A DNA stretch of 64,000 nucleotides from Brachypterus glaber. Its lineage: Eukaryota; Arthropoda; Insecta; Coleoptera; Kateretidae. Of the stretch, positions 43,034 through 53,826 are shown piece by piece (positions within the stretch are counted from its first letter, which is position 1; each line of letters opens with the position of its first letter). Position numbers and translations under genes: made by a program. The stretch is taken from positions 21,001-85,000 of the forward strand of contig CAUEHQ010000004.1 in NCBI GenBank assembly GCA_958510825.1, written 5' to 3'. The notes beneath the pieces are model-generated. The model did no database searches, was not told the origin of the DNA, and saw nothing but the letters and a program-made list of their open reading frames with translations.

Positions 43034-43302
43034 AAAAATAGAGTGTGTATTTCAAAAATAAGATTTTTATATGTACATTTTATTACAAGTATTTATACAA
43101 TAGAGTGTCTGGAGTTACGACCGATTTTGCACTGTTGTATATCTATAGATATTAAACATAACGTAACCTAACTCTTTGGTGTAGGTCAGTTTTTTTTTGC
43201 CTGTTTGGTGTTTTTGATGAAAAAGTCCCCATTCAAACGGGGAGAATACAATTCTGACCAAAAAGCTTTAAAATTTTTAAAATCAAGTGGTTGGAATACT
43301 AG

Positions 43303-43441
43303 GGGAATGTTCAAGTATTATGTAGGGGGGGTCATTTTGGAGTGTTACGCCCATGTTAATGGTATAGGAAAATAGCGTTACAGGGGGGGGGGGAGGTCCA
43401 AAATGATCAAAATTTGCGTTACGTAATACTTGAACGTTCCC
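43303..43441. mobile_element. MITE M1, copy 3 (within Y copy B)
   Basis: Same insertion as 20539-20676 in Y copy A, reverse orientation, with CTAG on both sides. Confidence 0.85.
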
Positions 43442-44210
43442 TAGCCCCAGAGCTAGAGTTTCGACTGGTTGGAAGTTATGACTCAAAGCTCCCTTTATAA
43501 AATTCATTTAATTTTAGATCAGTGAATGCTACTTTATAACTAAATTATGATGAATTTAATCAAAATTGACACTGAATAAAAAAAGTAATAAAATTATTAA
43601 GACTATGTTCACTTGATCAGTTGTTACTTTGTCTAGTGTTTTGGTGGTTAGCCGTTTGGGTTTGTGGAAGTTTTCACCTCAAATCAAAAGCCCAAATCGA
43701 CCAAACACCAAAACACACTAACACACCAACTAGACAAAGCAAAAACTGATCGAGTGACCCTAATTAAGACAATTTACACGCCAGTACCAAAATGTATAAG
43801 AATGAAGGTTTGAGAAAATATTATATATGACCTACCTTGTTTTTTTTTTATTTTATTAGTTATTTTTTTAATTCTGTCATTATTTTTTTAATTTTATACA
43901 TTTCTGTAATTTTTTTAAATAGAAATATGTTTTTTTGAGAAATAAATGTTTATTTATACCGTTTTTAAATCCACTGACATTGTACATAACCCTAAAAACT
44001 TCATTGTCAATAAAGCACGGTGCTTTAAGCACCAGAGATAAGTTGGTCTCTGAAAGCACCAAGATGAAAATTCCCTATAAAGTTACCAAATCGCACCACC
44101 TAGTGTGAAAAATTTGAACCCCCTAGAATAAAGAATGCGGTTAATGGCTGCAATTCATATTAGCCACTTGTTCAGACGCCATTCCTGTTCCCCCACTCCT
44201 CAAGTTCATT

Positions 44211-44847
44211 GATAATTCACTCTTTTATCTGTCAAATATTTCATACGTGAAATTTCAAGAATAACGATAATCGGAAAAAGAGAAAAATGACGTCATATTT
44301 CTCCGGTGAACTAATTCACGTTTTTGAAGAATTGGCCCCCAGAACTGAAATAAGCGCCTAAATGCAGGAGTTTGTTTTCGTTTTTTCTTGGTTTGGACTT
44401 TTTTTTAATGAGTGGGCCTTGGTTTACGTTAACGTTGGTTTGGCGTCTGTTTGGTGTTTTTTTTTTTTTGTAAAAAAATGTGCGCATGCGCAGTTTATCA
44501 AAACGCTGCATTAAGAGCTGCACATAGGCCTCTAGTGCTGTGTCCAGTGTTGCCAAACCAATTTTGTGAAAAGTGTAAAATTCTATGGAATTGTCAAACG
44601 TTTGTTGATTTTGTCATCGGCCTGCAACAATAAAATATTGTTTTTTTTTAATAATGATTTTCATTTGTCAGAGGTACTTACATATTTACTTTAAAATTTT
44701 ATCAAAATTCTAGTAAAAAAATTTGATTTAACCATGGTTTTTTTTTCAATAGATATAGTTTATTGATTTGTCTACGTCAAAAATTACGTATAGAATCCTA
44801 GAAAGAATAAAACATAAGAATTAGAAAGGAACAAGAAAACCCTCAAA
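44211..44847. other. flank of Y copy B with repeat shared with 25220-25400
   Basis: 44380-44525 is the reverse complement of the repeat at 25220-25400 ('GCGCATGCGCAGTTTATCAA', 'GGTTTACGTTAACG'). The remainder is AT-rich. The 60-codon frame at 44451 is repeat sequence and not called. Confidence 0.55.
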
Positions 44848-44931
44848 ATGGAGGCAGCACCAAGGCTTCCTATGTTAAGCTTTGAATTGAAGGTTTCGGA
44901 AAGTACATCCTTTTCCAGTGCCATTAAGCAG
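44848..44931 (+). CDS. candidate first coding exon of an unidentified host gene
   Basis: ATG at 44848, in 'CTCAAAATGGAGG', opens 28 codons with host-like codon variety: 'MEAAPRLPMLSFELKVSEST' then 'SFSSAIKQ'. It ends in a good donor, AAGCAG/GTCAGT, at 44932. If real, the hAT element at 45421 lies in its first intron. The pattern of two short strands then 'ESTxF...IK' loosely recalls the start of a ubiquitin-fold protein such as UFM1 (PRLP, then a VPESTPF-like phrase), but this rests on a few residues and no second exon was found in the window. It could be chance. Confidence 0.35.
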
Positions 44932-45666
44932 GTCAGTTATAATAGCTCTCATAATAGATATTATCTTTTATGCTATAGTTTACTTAACGTGAAGTTATTA
45001 GCTTGCAATTGTTTTATACATTTAGGGCCATTATACATTATATTGTATATACCTGAAAGTAAAGTCTGTTAATGTTACTGGCAGGATAAATGCTGAATAC
45101 TGCTTTGTCATTGGTGGTTGCTATGTGACCAAGGTTCTCTACTAAACAGAACTTTACTTGAAGGTGAATATAATAGCCCCTACTGCTAATATCGGTCCAG
45201 AATGTAAAAATCTTACAGTAAGATTTCTTTACCTACTAGACTTCTGACACTTATTGGTGAGACTAATAGGAGTTAGAGTGCTCCTATTTGTCCTTAAATC
45301 ATTAAAAATCTTTAAATTGGAAAACTGGTCCTTGAAAAAGGCAATTTGTCCTTAAAATCCTTAAAAATCCTTAAATCTCACCCTTGGTCTTAGTCTTTCT
45401 TTCTTTTTTTGTATTCTAGTCAGTGTTCCCAACCTTTTTCCCCTCCAATTTTAATGAAAATTACCGTTTTTCCCGTTTTTGATGACTGAAATTCCCTGCG
45501 TTTTCCCCGTTTTCGAGATTTGGGTTAATATTTTAAATAAAACAAAAAAATATTAAAATTATTATATTACAAACATAAATAAGGAAAGCAATATGTCAGT
45601 CAAAAAAAAGTTATTTTAATAAAATAGTCTTACATGTAGTCTCACTGCAGTAAATGTAGATAAACT

Positions 45667-48442
45667 TTATTTAAAACTATAAATATTTTTAGATTTATAC
45701 ATTTTTAAATGTTTTTCAGTTATTCCGTAATTTATGCACGATATTTTTTTAGAATACAATGCACTCCTTATTGTGCAAATTGCGTTTAAAGAATACTGTG
45801 CGAAACGGTTTCTTTTTTTAGATTTAACATCAGTCACTATCGAAAAAATCCGCTCAGCCTCCGCATTGGAATGGGGTAAAATTATGCATGCCAGAGCAAG
45901 CTTACTCAAATTAGGAAATTCGTATTCACCGGATTCATTTTTTAAATTTTTTATATAAAGCCACATTTTATCTAATTTCATTTCACTTAAAGTTTTTCTT
46001 TCATCTTCCGAGAACGAAAATGGAAGACTTCTCCATTCTATATCCAGATTGTTTAAATTTAAATCTAAATGTTTGAATTCTAGAAAAATTTTAGATAGCT
46101 CTGGAATTTCTTGCCGACCTTTTATTGTCAGAGCAATTGAAGGGTCTAGGAAGGACATATGCTTTAAATATTTGTTGGCGAAGAGACGACTCTGTATCTC
46201 TTCGCAAGCAGTCATATAAAAAGACATGCAGTTTTTTCTAAAGTCTTCTTTATTATTTGTTGACATGGATGATTTATTTAAAAACTCTTCTGCCTCTACA
46301 CCAATATATATTTTATTCAGATTTAATAAATTCTCTGGATGACGTACGTTTATCTTTGAGATATCATCTATACATTCTTTTTTTAAAAAGTTATTACCGA
46401 TAAGTTTTAATAAATTTAAAGATTTTTCGTGTATTTTATGAATAAGCACTTCATTGCTTTGGAACAAGGCATTAAATTTATTAAAAATATGTAGAGCATA
46501 TTTCAAAAATAAAAATGTAGTTTTAATAAAGGGACTCTCTAAAAGTTCAAGAATATTTTCTGGTGTCTTTTGTTTATCTTCATAAACAGCCAACCTGCAA
46601 AAAGTTAATTTTAAATTAACCTAAATTTAATAATTTCTAATTTTATATTAACCTAAAATATTGTATCAAAACATCCCAATTCTCCACCAATCTGCATACA
46701 CACTGGTGCATGGAAAGCCACCTTGTTGTTGATAATTTAAGTATTTTATGTTTGTCTAATTCAAAATATTCTTGCATTTCCACCAGCGTAGCCTGCCTTT
46801 TTGAACTTCCTATAACATAAAGTAGTTTTAAACTATAGGTGCGCTCGACTATAGGTGCTTATCCAGAAAGGTATTTTCTCAAGTAAAAGATAAATTTGTT
46901 GGACCTATTAAGGGCCACTTGCACCAACAGTGGTTTAACTTTAAACTTAGATTAAATTTACAGTCGTCCACTCAGAACGCAGCATTTTTAACTTAAACTC
47001 AGTTTAGTTGAGATAATCTCAGTTTAAGAGTTGGTGTAAGTGACCCTCTGAATATTTAAACCAATTCACTTCCCAAACTATTTATTAAAGCTTAATACCT
47101 GAAGTATATGAATATATTGCTCGGATTAAATTTTCAGCAGAACGAGGCAAACTCTCACATGCTTTACTGGCTACAAGCGCTGCCGAGTGGCATATACATT
47201 TCATTAGTACTATGTGTGGGACATCCTCTCTAATGTGCGTAAAAAAACTGTTTTCAGATCCTGTCATTACGTTGCATCCATCACAGGCTAGTCCAGTTAT
47301 ATTTTGTAATGGAATATTATATTTATTGATACATTCTTTGAATTGCTTGTAAATATTTTTAGCTGTGCCATCTTTTGAATCCATTTTCAATAGCTCTAAT
47401 AATCTCGTTTGGATACCAATATTGGGGTCAATATATTTTAATAAAATGCACATTGACTGGTCATCAGATATATCGGTCGATTCATCAACTAATATTGAAA
47501 ATGGATTTTTTTGGACAACATCTACCACTTCATCGACCTCAATTGGAGATACAATATTTCTTAAAATTTCTGTACATTTTGTCCGTTTTAAAGACATTTC
47601 AGAAACTATTTTCGAATCTGTTATAATTTCCTTTAGTAGGTCTATAAGGTGATCTGATACAGACAAAGCTACGTTATGTTCTGCGAAAAATACTGCTAAT
47701 TTAATTTCTGCAGCGTTTTTTTTATTTTGAAAATCCAGTTCTACTCTATCTTCTAGAAAATTGCTTACAGATGGTATGCTTTTAATATTTTTGATATTAA
47801 TTTTGTGCTTATTTCCAATTGCATGCTTTTCCAGTTCGCTTTTTCCGCAGCTTATTAGTTTATTGCAAGCAGTACATCTAAAACAATAAAAAAAACCGTG
47901 AAAATATGTAATGCTACGCAATGCATTCCATTCGCAATAACTGCATTGTCCCAAATACTTGAAAAAAAAAGTTCCCCTCAGAAAACTTAATTTTTTCTAA
48001 GAATTTCAAGTCGATCGGATTATTCGTTCTTGAGTGTCTACAAAAATCGTATTTTTTTTCGATTATTCCGTTATTATTAACGTTTAAAAAGTTGTATTGT
48101 TTTCTTCTAATAAAAATCCAAATTAACGGCTGTTTTTTTCTACAAGAAGGTATATTTTTCGAAACTTAAGTACTTTTTGATATATCTAGCTGTCATAAAA
48201 AAACTAAACTAATTTATTTTTCGTAGGCCTACAGTTACTGTAAATATGTATGTATGTATGTATGTATGAAGGCCTACAGTAAATACTACTTACCTGGCTT
48301 TTAAAGGGTCGTCCGTTTTTTGTAGCCACCCTTTAAATGCTGGTTCATTTAACCAACTATTTTTAAACACTTTTATGTTGTGCTTTCTCTTTTTGGACTT
48401 AGCAGAAGTGACTTCACTACTGCTACTGTCTGAATCTCCCAT
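45667..48442 (-). CDS. hAT transposase, four exons, 670 aa
   Basis: Exons on the minus strand: 48442-48294, 47877-47099, 46809-46653, 46594-45667. All three introns are GT-AG (first donor GTAAGT), phases agree, and the total is 2013 bases, exactly 671 codons. N-terminus Ser/Lys-rich. Zinc finger C51-x2-C54-x13-H68-x5-H74. Catalytic Asp181 in 'FSILVDESTDIS' and Asp249 in 'GLACDGCNVMTG'. CHSA motif 'CICHSAALVASK'; 'LSTTRWLSMHQ' across the exon 2-3 product. C-terminal dimerisation block 'ILPHSNAEAERIFSIV' with the third acidic residue near Glu609. It cuts and pastes DNA as an oligomer. It resembles the ZMYM/DUF4371 group of hAT proteins. TIRs and target duplication show it is a mobile element rather than a domesticated gene. 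Confidence 0.92.
46912..47046. mobile_element. MITE E, copy 2, in intron 2 of the hAT transposase
   Basis: Ends GGGCCACTTGCACCAA and 'TTGGTGTAAGTGACCC'. Reverse orientation to 26214-26338. It lies wholly within the intron 46810-47098, so it does not break the protein. Confidence 0.85.
48243..48269. repeat. (TATG)n microsatellite
   Basis: Six to seven TATG units within intron 1 of the hAT transposase. Confidence 0.9.
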
Positions 48443-49146
48443 TTTACTACCTCCAAAGAACCACTTTTACCACGCAAAAATTGTTTGATGTTACCTTTGA
48501 AACGCAGATCAAAAATAAGTAGATGACTGTCTCTGTATTTCCCCTAATTCTCAGGTTTAAAAATCTGGCGCTTAAATCTAGAAAAAAACCCATGGAGGAA
48601 GATGGAGATGCCATTTGTATACGTATACGATCATGTCTTGTTGATTACTTACCTATGAAACGTAATATCTACGTTTTCCTTATTTCTTTTTAATTGATAA
48701 GTTCTGTACCCACGTATGGCACAGGATGCCCTTTTTTAACATATATTTAAATGAAAAAAAAAAAAAAAAACGTTTAAATACATTATAAACACTAAAAACT
48801 GCCATTTTAAACTCACTTTTAAAAATTCTAGCATGAGAGAAGGAGAAGTGGTGCCGTCGAGGGTCACATGACAGTGGCTCCTTCATCCTCCTTGCAAAAA
48901 CCCTACCATGCGGTAAAATTTAAAACACTATTGTAATCAGTGTTGCATACTAATAGGTATGCATAAATTTTAGAAACGCTTTCTAGTTACCAGCCAAATT
49001 CACGGGATTTTTAAAATAGTATTCAAATTTTTAACAAAAATTCCCGTAATTATCAGTTTTTTCATTTTTCTTCCCTTTTTCCCTTTTGGCAAAAAAAATA
49101 CCGTTTTACGGGAAATTTCCCTGCAGTTGGGAACACTGATTCTAGT

Positions 49147-50116
49147 GATTACTGATTTTCATTTTTTTATTAAACAGAGTTTCCACTAGTCAGGGAATTC
49201 AGGGAAGTAATGGAAATGGAAATTGAAACCTAAAAGTCAAAGAATTTTGGCATTTTTTCAAAAAATTCAGGGAAAATAGCAAATTTTTATAAAAAGTCAG
49301 GGAAATTTTTTAAATTATTGAAAATTTTATTTCATAAATCTTAGGCTATGTTTAATAGTTTGCAAAAAAAAATCGCCTGCAGCGCTATATTTGGTACATT
49401 TTTAATAAATTCAGAATGAACTTTTCTTTTGCAATGTCACGTCTTACTATTTTTGCATTGAATTAAAAATTTTTGCTTAGGTTATCAGATTGCCTGTATT
49501 TAAATATAATGTTTAGTTAACTCAGGCCCAAAATAAACAGGCCACTTAAAAAATTGGTGTTGTTCAAACTTAAATATCTCTGAAACTAATAAATGGATTT
49601 GTATGATTCTTTTTTTATTTTAAAGCCACAAACTTCAAGTTTTTTTTACTTTACATAGGTAAGTCCAAACGCCATGATTATCAGTCCAGTATGGAAAAAT
49701 TCATGATCATGTTTTTTACCATATCTTTGGAAGCGTCTCAATGTCTGATTGAGAACTTTTTTTTTGTATGGGTAAATTTTATTTAATTGCCACACTTCTT
49801 GCTATTTGCAATTACTTATTAATTATTTTAAAACACTGTAATATCTTTTCTGATTGTGGAGAGATATCACTTTTATTAAAAAATGTGCATTTTTGTGAAT
49901 ATTATTGTTGGTACTGGATCCGCTTGTTATGATGTTTAAAGCCAAATTCAAAATCTTAATATTGTGAGGTACTTATTATTCTGTTCACAGCGCGGAGCGC
50001 TAGGTTAGTATTATATGGTAGTTTCAAATTTTCCAAAATCGCCAAAAAACGTCCTAGACAAAAAAGTTTTGGATACAAATGTGTTTCATTAAAAAACAAG
50101 AAACTTTGAAAATGTC

Positions 50117-50147
<31 letters not shown>

Positions 50148-50364
50148 AAACTTAAAAAAAAATTAAAAAAAACTATCATTTAAAGAAAAATAAAAAAAAA
50201 TTCAAAAAAACTTGAAACAAAAATTCAAAAATTTTTTTTTTGTTTTCTTTTTATACGGGCCACTTAAAAAATTGGTGATGTTCAAACTTAAATATCTCTA
50301 ACAAATAGATTTGTATCATTCTTTTTTTTATTTTAAAGCCACAAACTTCAAGTTTCTTTTACTG
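49147..50364. other. mosaic of dispersed repeats, no gene
   Basis: 49180-49340 has 'CAGAGTTTCCACTAGTCAGG', typical of a hAT-like end. 49545-49640 and 50266-50360 are two direct copies of one ~95-base segment ('GGCCACTTAAAAAATTGGTG'). 49655-49870 resembles 60408-60560 (CR1-like ORF1 region, minus strand). A (GTCT)n run lies at 50118-50146. Confidence 0.6.
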
Positions 50365-51531
50365 CAGGCCTCCCAATTGTCATAAAATCATAAAATGACC
50401 CAATTTGTCCTAAAATCGTTGTAAAATAAAATTACTGTCATAAAAGTCATAAAATTTCATAAAAATACTCATACTTTATACTTTAGAGCGACCTGGGAGA
50501 GAAGATTTTTTCTCTGAAGGTTAGTTTGGTTTGTATGTAGAAGGTAGAAAGACCCCTTAAACAAAATGAGTTGTAACGTAAATTTCCGTAAATTAATTTG
50601 TTTCTTTTTTTTTGAAAATAAATTTTTTAGTTATCTATTAAGTATAAAATTTTATTATCTAACAAGAAAATAAAAAATACGTGCAAGGACCGGCCTATCG
50701 CCCATCTCGTAAAAATTGGCATATAGGGGCTTCCGAGGTCGCTGAAACCGTTTCTGGTCCAAAACCACCACCCTCGGGGTGGTCTGTCCGGTAATTCTTG
50801 TGGGCACGATAAATCAAAAATGCTTTGAGGTAAATTTGGTATATTCCTTCCAGAAGTTCTCGGTTGGAATTCTTTTTGGTAAAAATCGGGATGCAAATGG
50901 GCAAATAACCTATTTTTAAAAGGGTTATATCTAAAGAAAGGGATTTTAGAGGCGGGCCGAATTTAGAAGGAAGCTTCTCCGGGAGGGAGGGTTCGAGGAG
51001 TTCCGACGTCGACAGTTTATTTTAGTTTATACTTAGTTTGAGCAAATATGCGGGTCCTTTCTAAGTGGACCTTCAAATTCGTAAAAATTTTCGCCTTGGC
51101 ACTAGGGCTTTTAACGAGGCTTTTAATTTTTTTTTACAGTATTAAATTAACGTCAATTAACAAAATTTGTAAAAATTTCGCCTGCGGCGCTAACTTAGTT
51201 GATGGAGGGCTGACGACCATTTTTTTTGTCGTCACTTTTCAAGTTTGTAAAACTTAACGTTAAATAAAAAAAATCGCCTGAGGTGCTAGAGCTTTCTTGC
51301 ATTTTTATTAAACTTTGATTTGCAACACTGTTCTAAAAATAAAATACTAAGTTTCCCCGGGGCTTCGGCTGGCTCGGTCCGGCCTTGGCTAGGGATAGAG
51401 TGCTGTAGAATAAGGATTTAAAATGAAAGATTTCCGCTTTTTTGTCCAAATATTTTGTTATAAAATTTGTCATAAAATGACTAAAATTGTCATAAAATCA
51501 TAAAAAAAATCTGAAAACTTTCGGTGGGAGC
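50365..51531. mobile_element. non-autonomous hAT-like element, 1.2 kb
   Basis: Ends CAGGCCTCCCA and TGGGAGCCCTG. Next to them, 'GTCATAAAATCATAAAATGA' on the left is matched in reverse near 51470-51510. TTACTG is repeated on both sides (TTACTGCA if the left boundary is set two bases inward). GC-richer interior without a recognisable transposase; small frames at 50627-50904 on the minus strand are not called. Confidence 0.65.
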
Positions 51532-51659
51532 CCTGTTACTGCAAGATAATATAAGATAAGATATTTATTAGCCAGAAAGATACAATGTAAATAAGGCAAG
51601 TCATAAAAATACAAAATAAAATACACATAAAACAGTCATTATTACAATATTATAAAAAT

Positions 51660-53548
51660 TTAGAATTCACTACATTTGTAATAAGCTTTACTTAGTAAAA
51701 ACGTTTTAACATTTATTTTAAAATGATTTAGATTATTAATTTTCCTTATTTTGTAAGGCAACTTATTATAAAATTTTATACAATTAACATAACGCAACTT
51801 TTGAAATAAAGCTAGTTTATGGCGAGGTACTCTTAAAGCATCATTATTTCTGGTGAGATATTGATGGTTATCCGAGTTCGATTGTAATTCGCTTAAGTGT
51901 GATCTAGCATAAAGTACACATTTAATATATATACAGGGTAGTGTCAGGATACTTTTGCCTTTAAATACCTCTGCACAAGTGTCCCTTGGACCCATATTAA
52001 AAATTAGTCTAATTATTTTTTTTTTGAGAGAGAAAAGCTCTTTCTAGATTTCTGCAACCACCCCAATTGATTATATTTTGACATAAATAAGTAAGCTGAT
52101 GAATAATAAACACATCCTGCTCATTTAGTTCACTTTTGAAATTTAAAATTGCATAATATGCTGAATTTAATTTCTTACATAGTCAATATGATCAACCAAC
52201 AAGGTTTCATCAAAAAAAGTACCTAGAAATTTAGTGGAGGGTGATAATGTAATATTTACAAAATAATTTTTAGGAACTTCACGTCTAGCATAAAAGTTAA
52301 TGACAGTAGTCTTATCAGAGTTTAGGATCAATCTATTTCTTTGAAACCATATCTCAAAAAGCTCCAAAACTCTTACCAATAAAATATTTAATTCCTTTAA
52401 GGTTTTTGCAGATAAGGCAATAGTAGAGTCATCTGCAAACATGATAACTAATGCAATTTTAATAAAATCAGGCAGATCATTAATAAATAAAATAAATATG
52501 AGAGGATCCAAAACTGAACCTTGGGGTACACCTAGTTTACAGTTATTGGTATTGGATTTGGTTTTATTATTTAATCTTACTATTAATTTTCTATTCTGCA
52601 TATAGCAGACAACCCAATCGACAACTTGTCGTGGCAATCCCATGCCCAAAAGCTTGGTTCTAACAAATTCTGGTAAAACCGTGTCGAATGCTTTGGACAT
52701 ATCAAATTGGAGAACCACAACATATTTTCCATCGTCAATCTCGCTATATACAAACTTTAGTAATTCAAATGAAGCGGTTTCAATTGAGTTGCCAGAGACG
52801 AGACCATGTTGGTTAGGACTTAAAAGTTTATTATTTTTTAAAAATTCAAAAATTATTTTACACACAGTCTTTTCCATTACTTTAGAAACAGTATTAATTA
52901 TGGAAATTTGTCGTTAATTGTCTATATTTTCAGCGCTACCCTTTTTATGCAAAGGTGTTACCACTGCTAACTTTAACACATCCGGAAAACAACCTTGTAT
53001 TGGTGACTGGTTAACAAGATAAATAAATGGTTTGATGAAACAATTTATAACTTTAAGTAAAACCGATGCTGAGAGACCATCGTTATTTTTTGAGGTTTTT
53101 ATTTTTAATATCTCTAAGGGAGTTCAATATATTATCTTCACTAATATCGTTATTAAAATCTACTATGGGATTAAAATAATTAGCCGTACATGGAACAGCC
53201 AAGTTATACCCAAAGTGATTAGCAACTAACTCTTCAGCAACATTTGAAAAATGACTACCAAATAAATTGGCTATCTGCTGTTCATCGACATAGTTTTTAT
53301 AATTGTAACTTATTTTATTAATAATAGTATTTTTGCCCAGTTTCTTGTTTATGATAGACCAAGTGGTTTTAGATTTATTTTTACTGTTTTGAATAATAGA
53401 ATCAACATATCCCCTTTTTGCATTGTTTATATTATGTTTATGTGCTTTTTTATAGTTTTTATAATCAATAGAAGATATTAATCCAGTATTATTTGACAGG
53501 TGCCAGAAAAGGTTTTTTATTTAAATACTTTCATTTATTAAGTCTTGA
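51660..53548 (-). pseudogene. CR1-like ORF2: linker, reverse transcriptase and C-terminus
   Basis: From 53548 down, the minus strand reads 'LFWHLSNNTGLISSIDYKNY', 'TTWSIINKKLGKNTI', 'KNNDGLSASVL' and 'VVTPLHKKGSAENIDN' (the entry to RT), then from 52877 'MEKTVCKIIFEFLKNNKLLS', 'SPNQHGLVSGNSIE', 'VLQFDMSKAFDTVLP', 'GVPQGSVLDPLIFILFINDL', the catalytic 'IMFADDSTIAL' and 'NSDKTTVINF'. The C-terminal piece (51995-51660) has 'PRHKLALFQKLRYVNCIKFY' and 'YNKLPYKIRKINN'. Several stops and frame changes separate the pieces, near 53100, 52905, 52167 and 52020. The RT motif is intact but the protein cannot be made. Confidence 0.85.
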
Positions 53549-53549
53549 T

Positions 53550-53826
53550 TTTTTTTTATGTTTTTTTTTATGTTTGTTTTTATGTTTGTTTTTAACCTCG
53601 TACTATTCTACTTAATTAAGCATCCCCTAAGTCCAGGACTTGTGTGGGCTAGTAGTAGAGGGAACCACCGGCTTTAATTGACTTTCGAACCAATATATCT
53701 AGGGAGTACGCCTTCGCCAAATTTCAATTATTAATTAACTGAAAAAGGCAATCGGCGCCAGTGAGGTTTGAACTCACGATAATTAGATCAGTGTCAGGCT
53801 ATATCGATGCCAGTGACCACTGAGCT
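53550..53826 (-). mobile_element. tRNA-derived SINE, copy 2 (main part)
   Basis: Reverse-strand copy of the SINE at 24311, with B-box complement 'GGTTTGAAC' and a tail of 'ATGTTTGTTTTT' units at 53550-53600. The first nine bases of its head are separated from it (55917-55925) by the LTR-like element. The CR1 target word TGATT is present at both junctions (53546-53550 and 55927-55931). Confidence 0.85.

Larger units (their letters stand above)
31918..44210 (+). mobile_element. element Y, copy B: P-like element split by I-like and copia retrotransposons
   Basis: Ends CAATGAACTTGAGGAGTG at 31918 and its complement at 44210. The pieces are 31918-31971, 37683-37924, 42496-43300 and onward to 44210. 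Left flank GTTTCGAG (31910-31917) belongs to Z. The right flank is unrelated to Z, which is the basis of the inversion finding. It has the DIRS-empty target and an M1 copy. Confidence 0.8.
45421..49138 (-). mobile_element. complete autonomous hAT element
   Basis: Terminal repeats CAGTGTTCCCAAC at 45421 and GTTGGGAACACTG ending 49138; perfect 8-base target duplication ATTCTAGT at 45413-45420 and 49139-49146. Subterminal blocks mirror each other too ('TTTCCCGT...' and 'ACGGGAAATTTCCCTG'). It encodes one spliced transposase on the minus strand, with no visible defect. An E-type MITE sits in its second intron and a (TATG)n run in its first. Confidence 0.95.

Noticed and set aside
45421..49138. 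A domesticated hAT-derived host gene
   Set aside because: Perfect terminal repeats and an 8-bp target duplication surround it, so it is a mobile copy.
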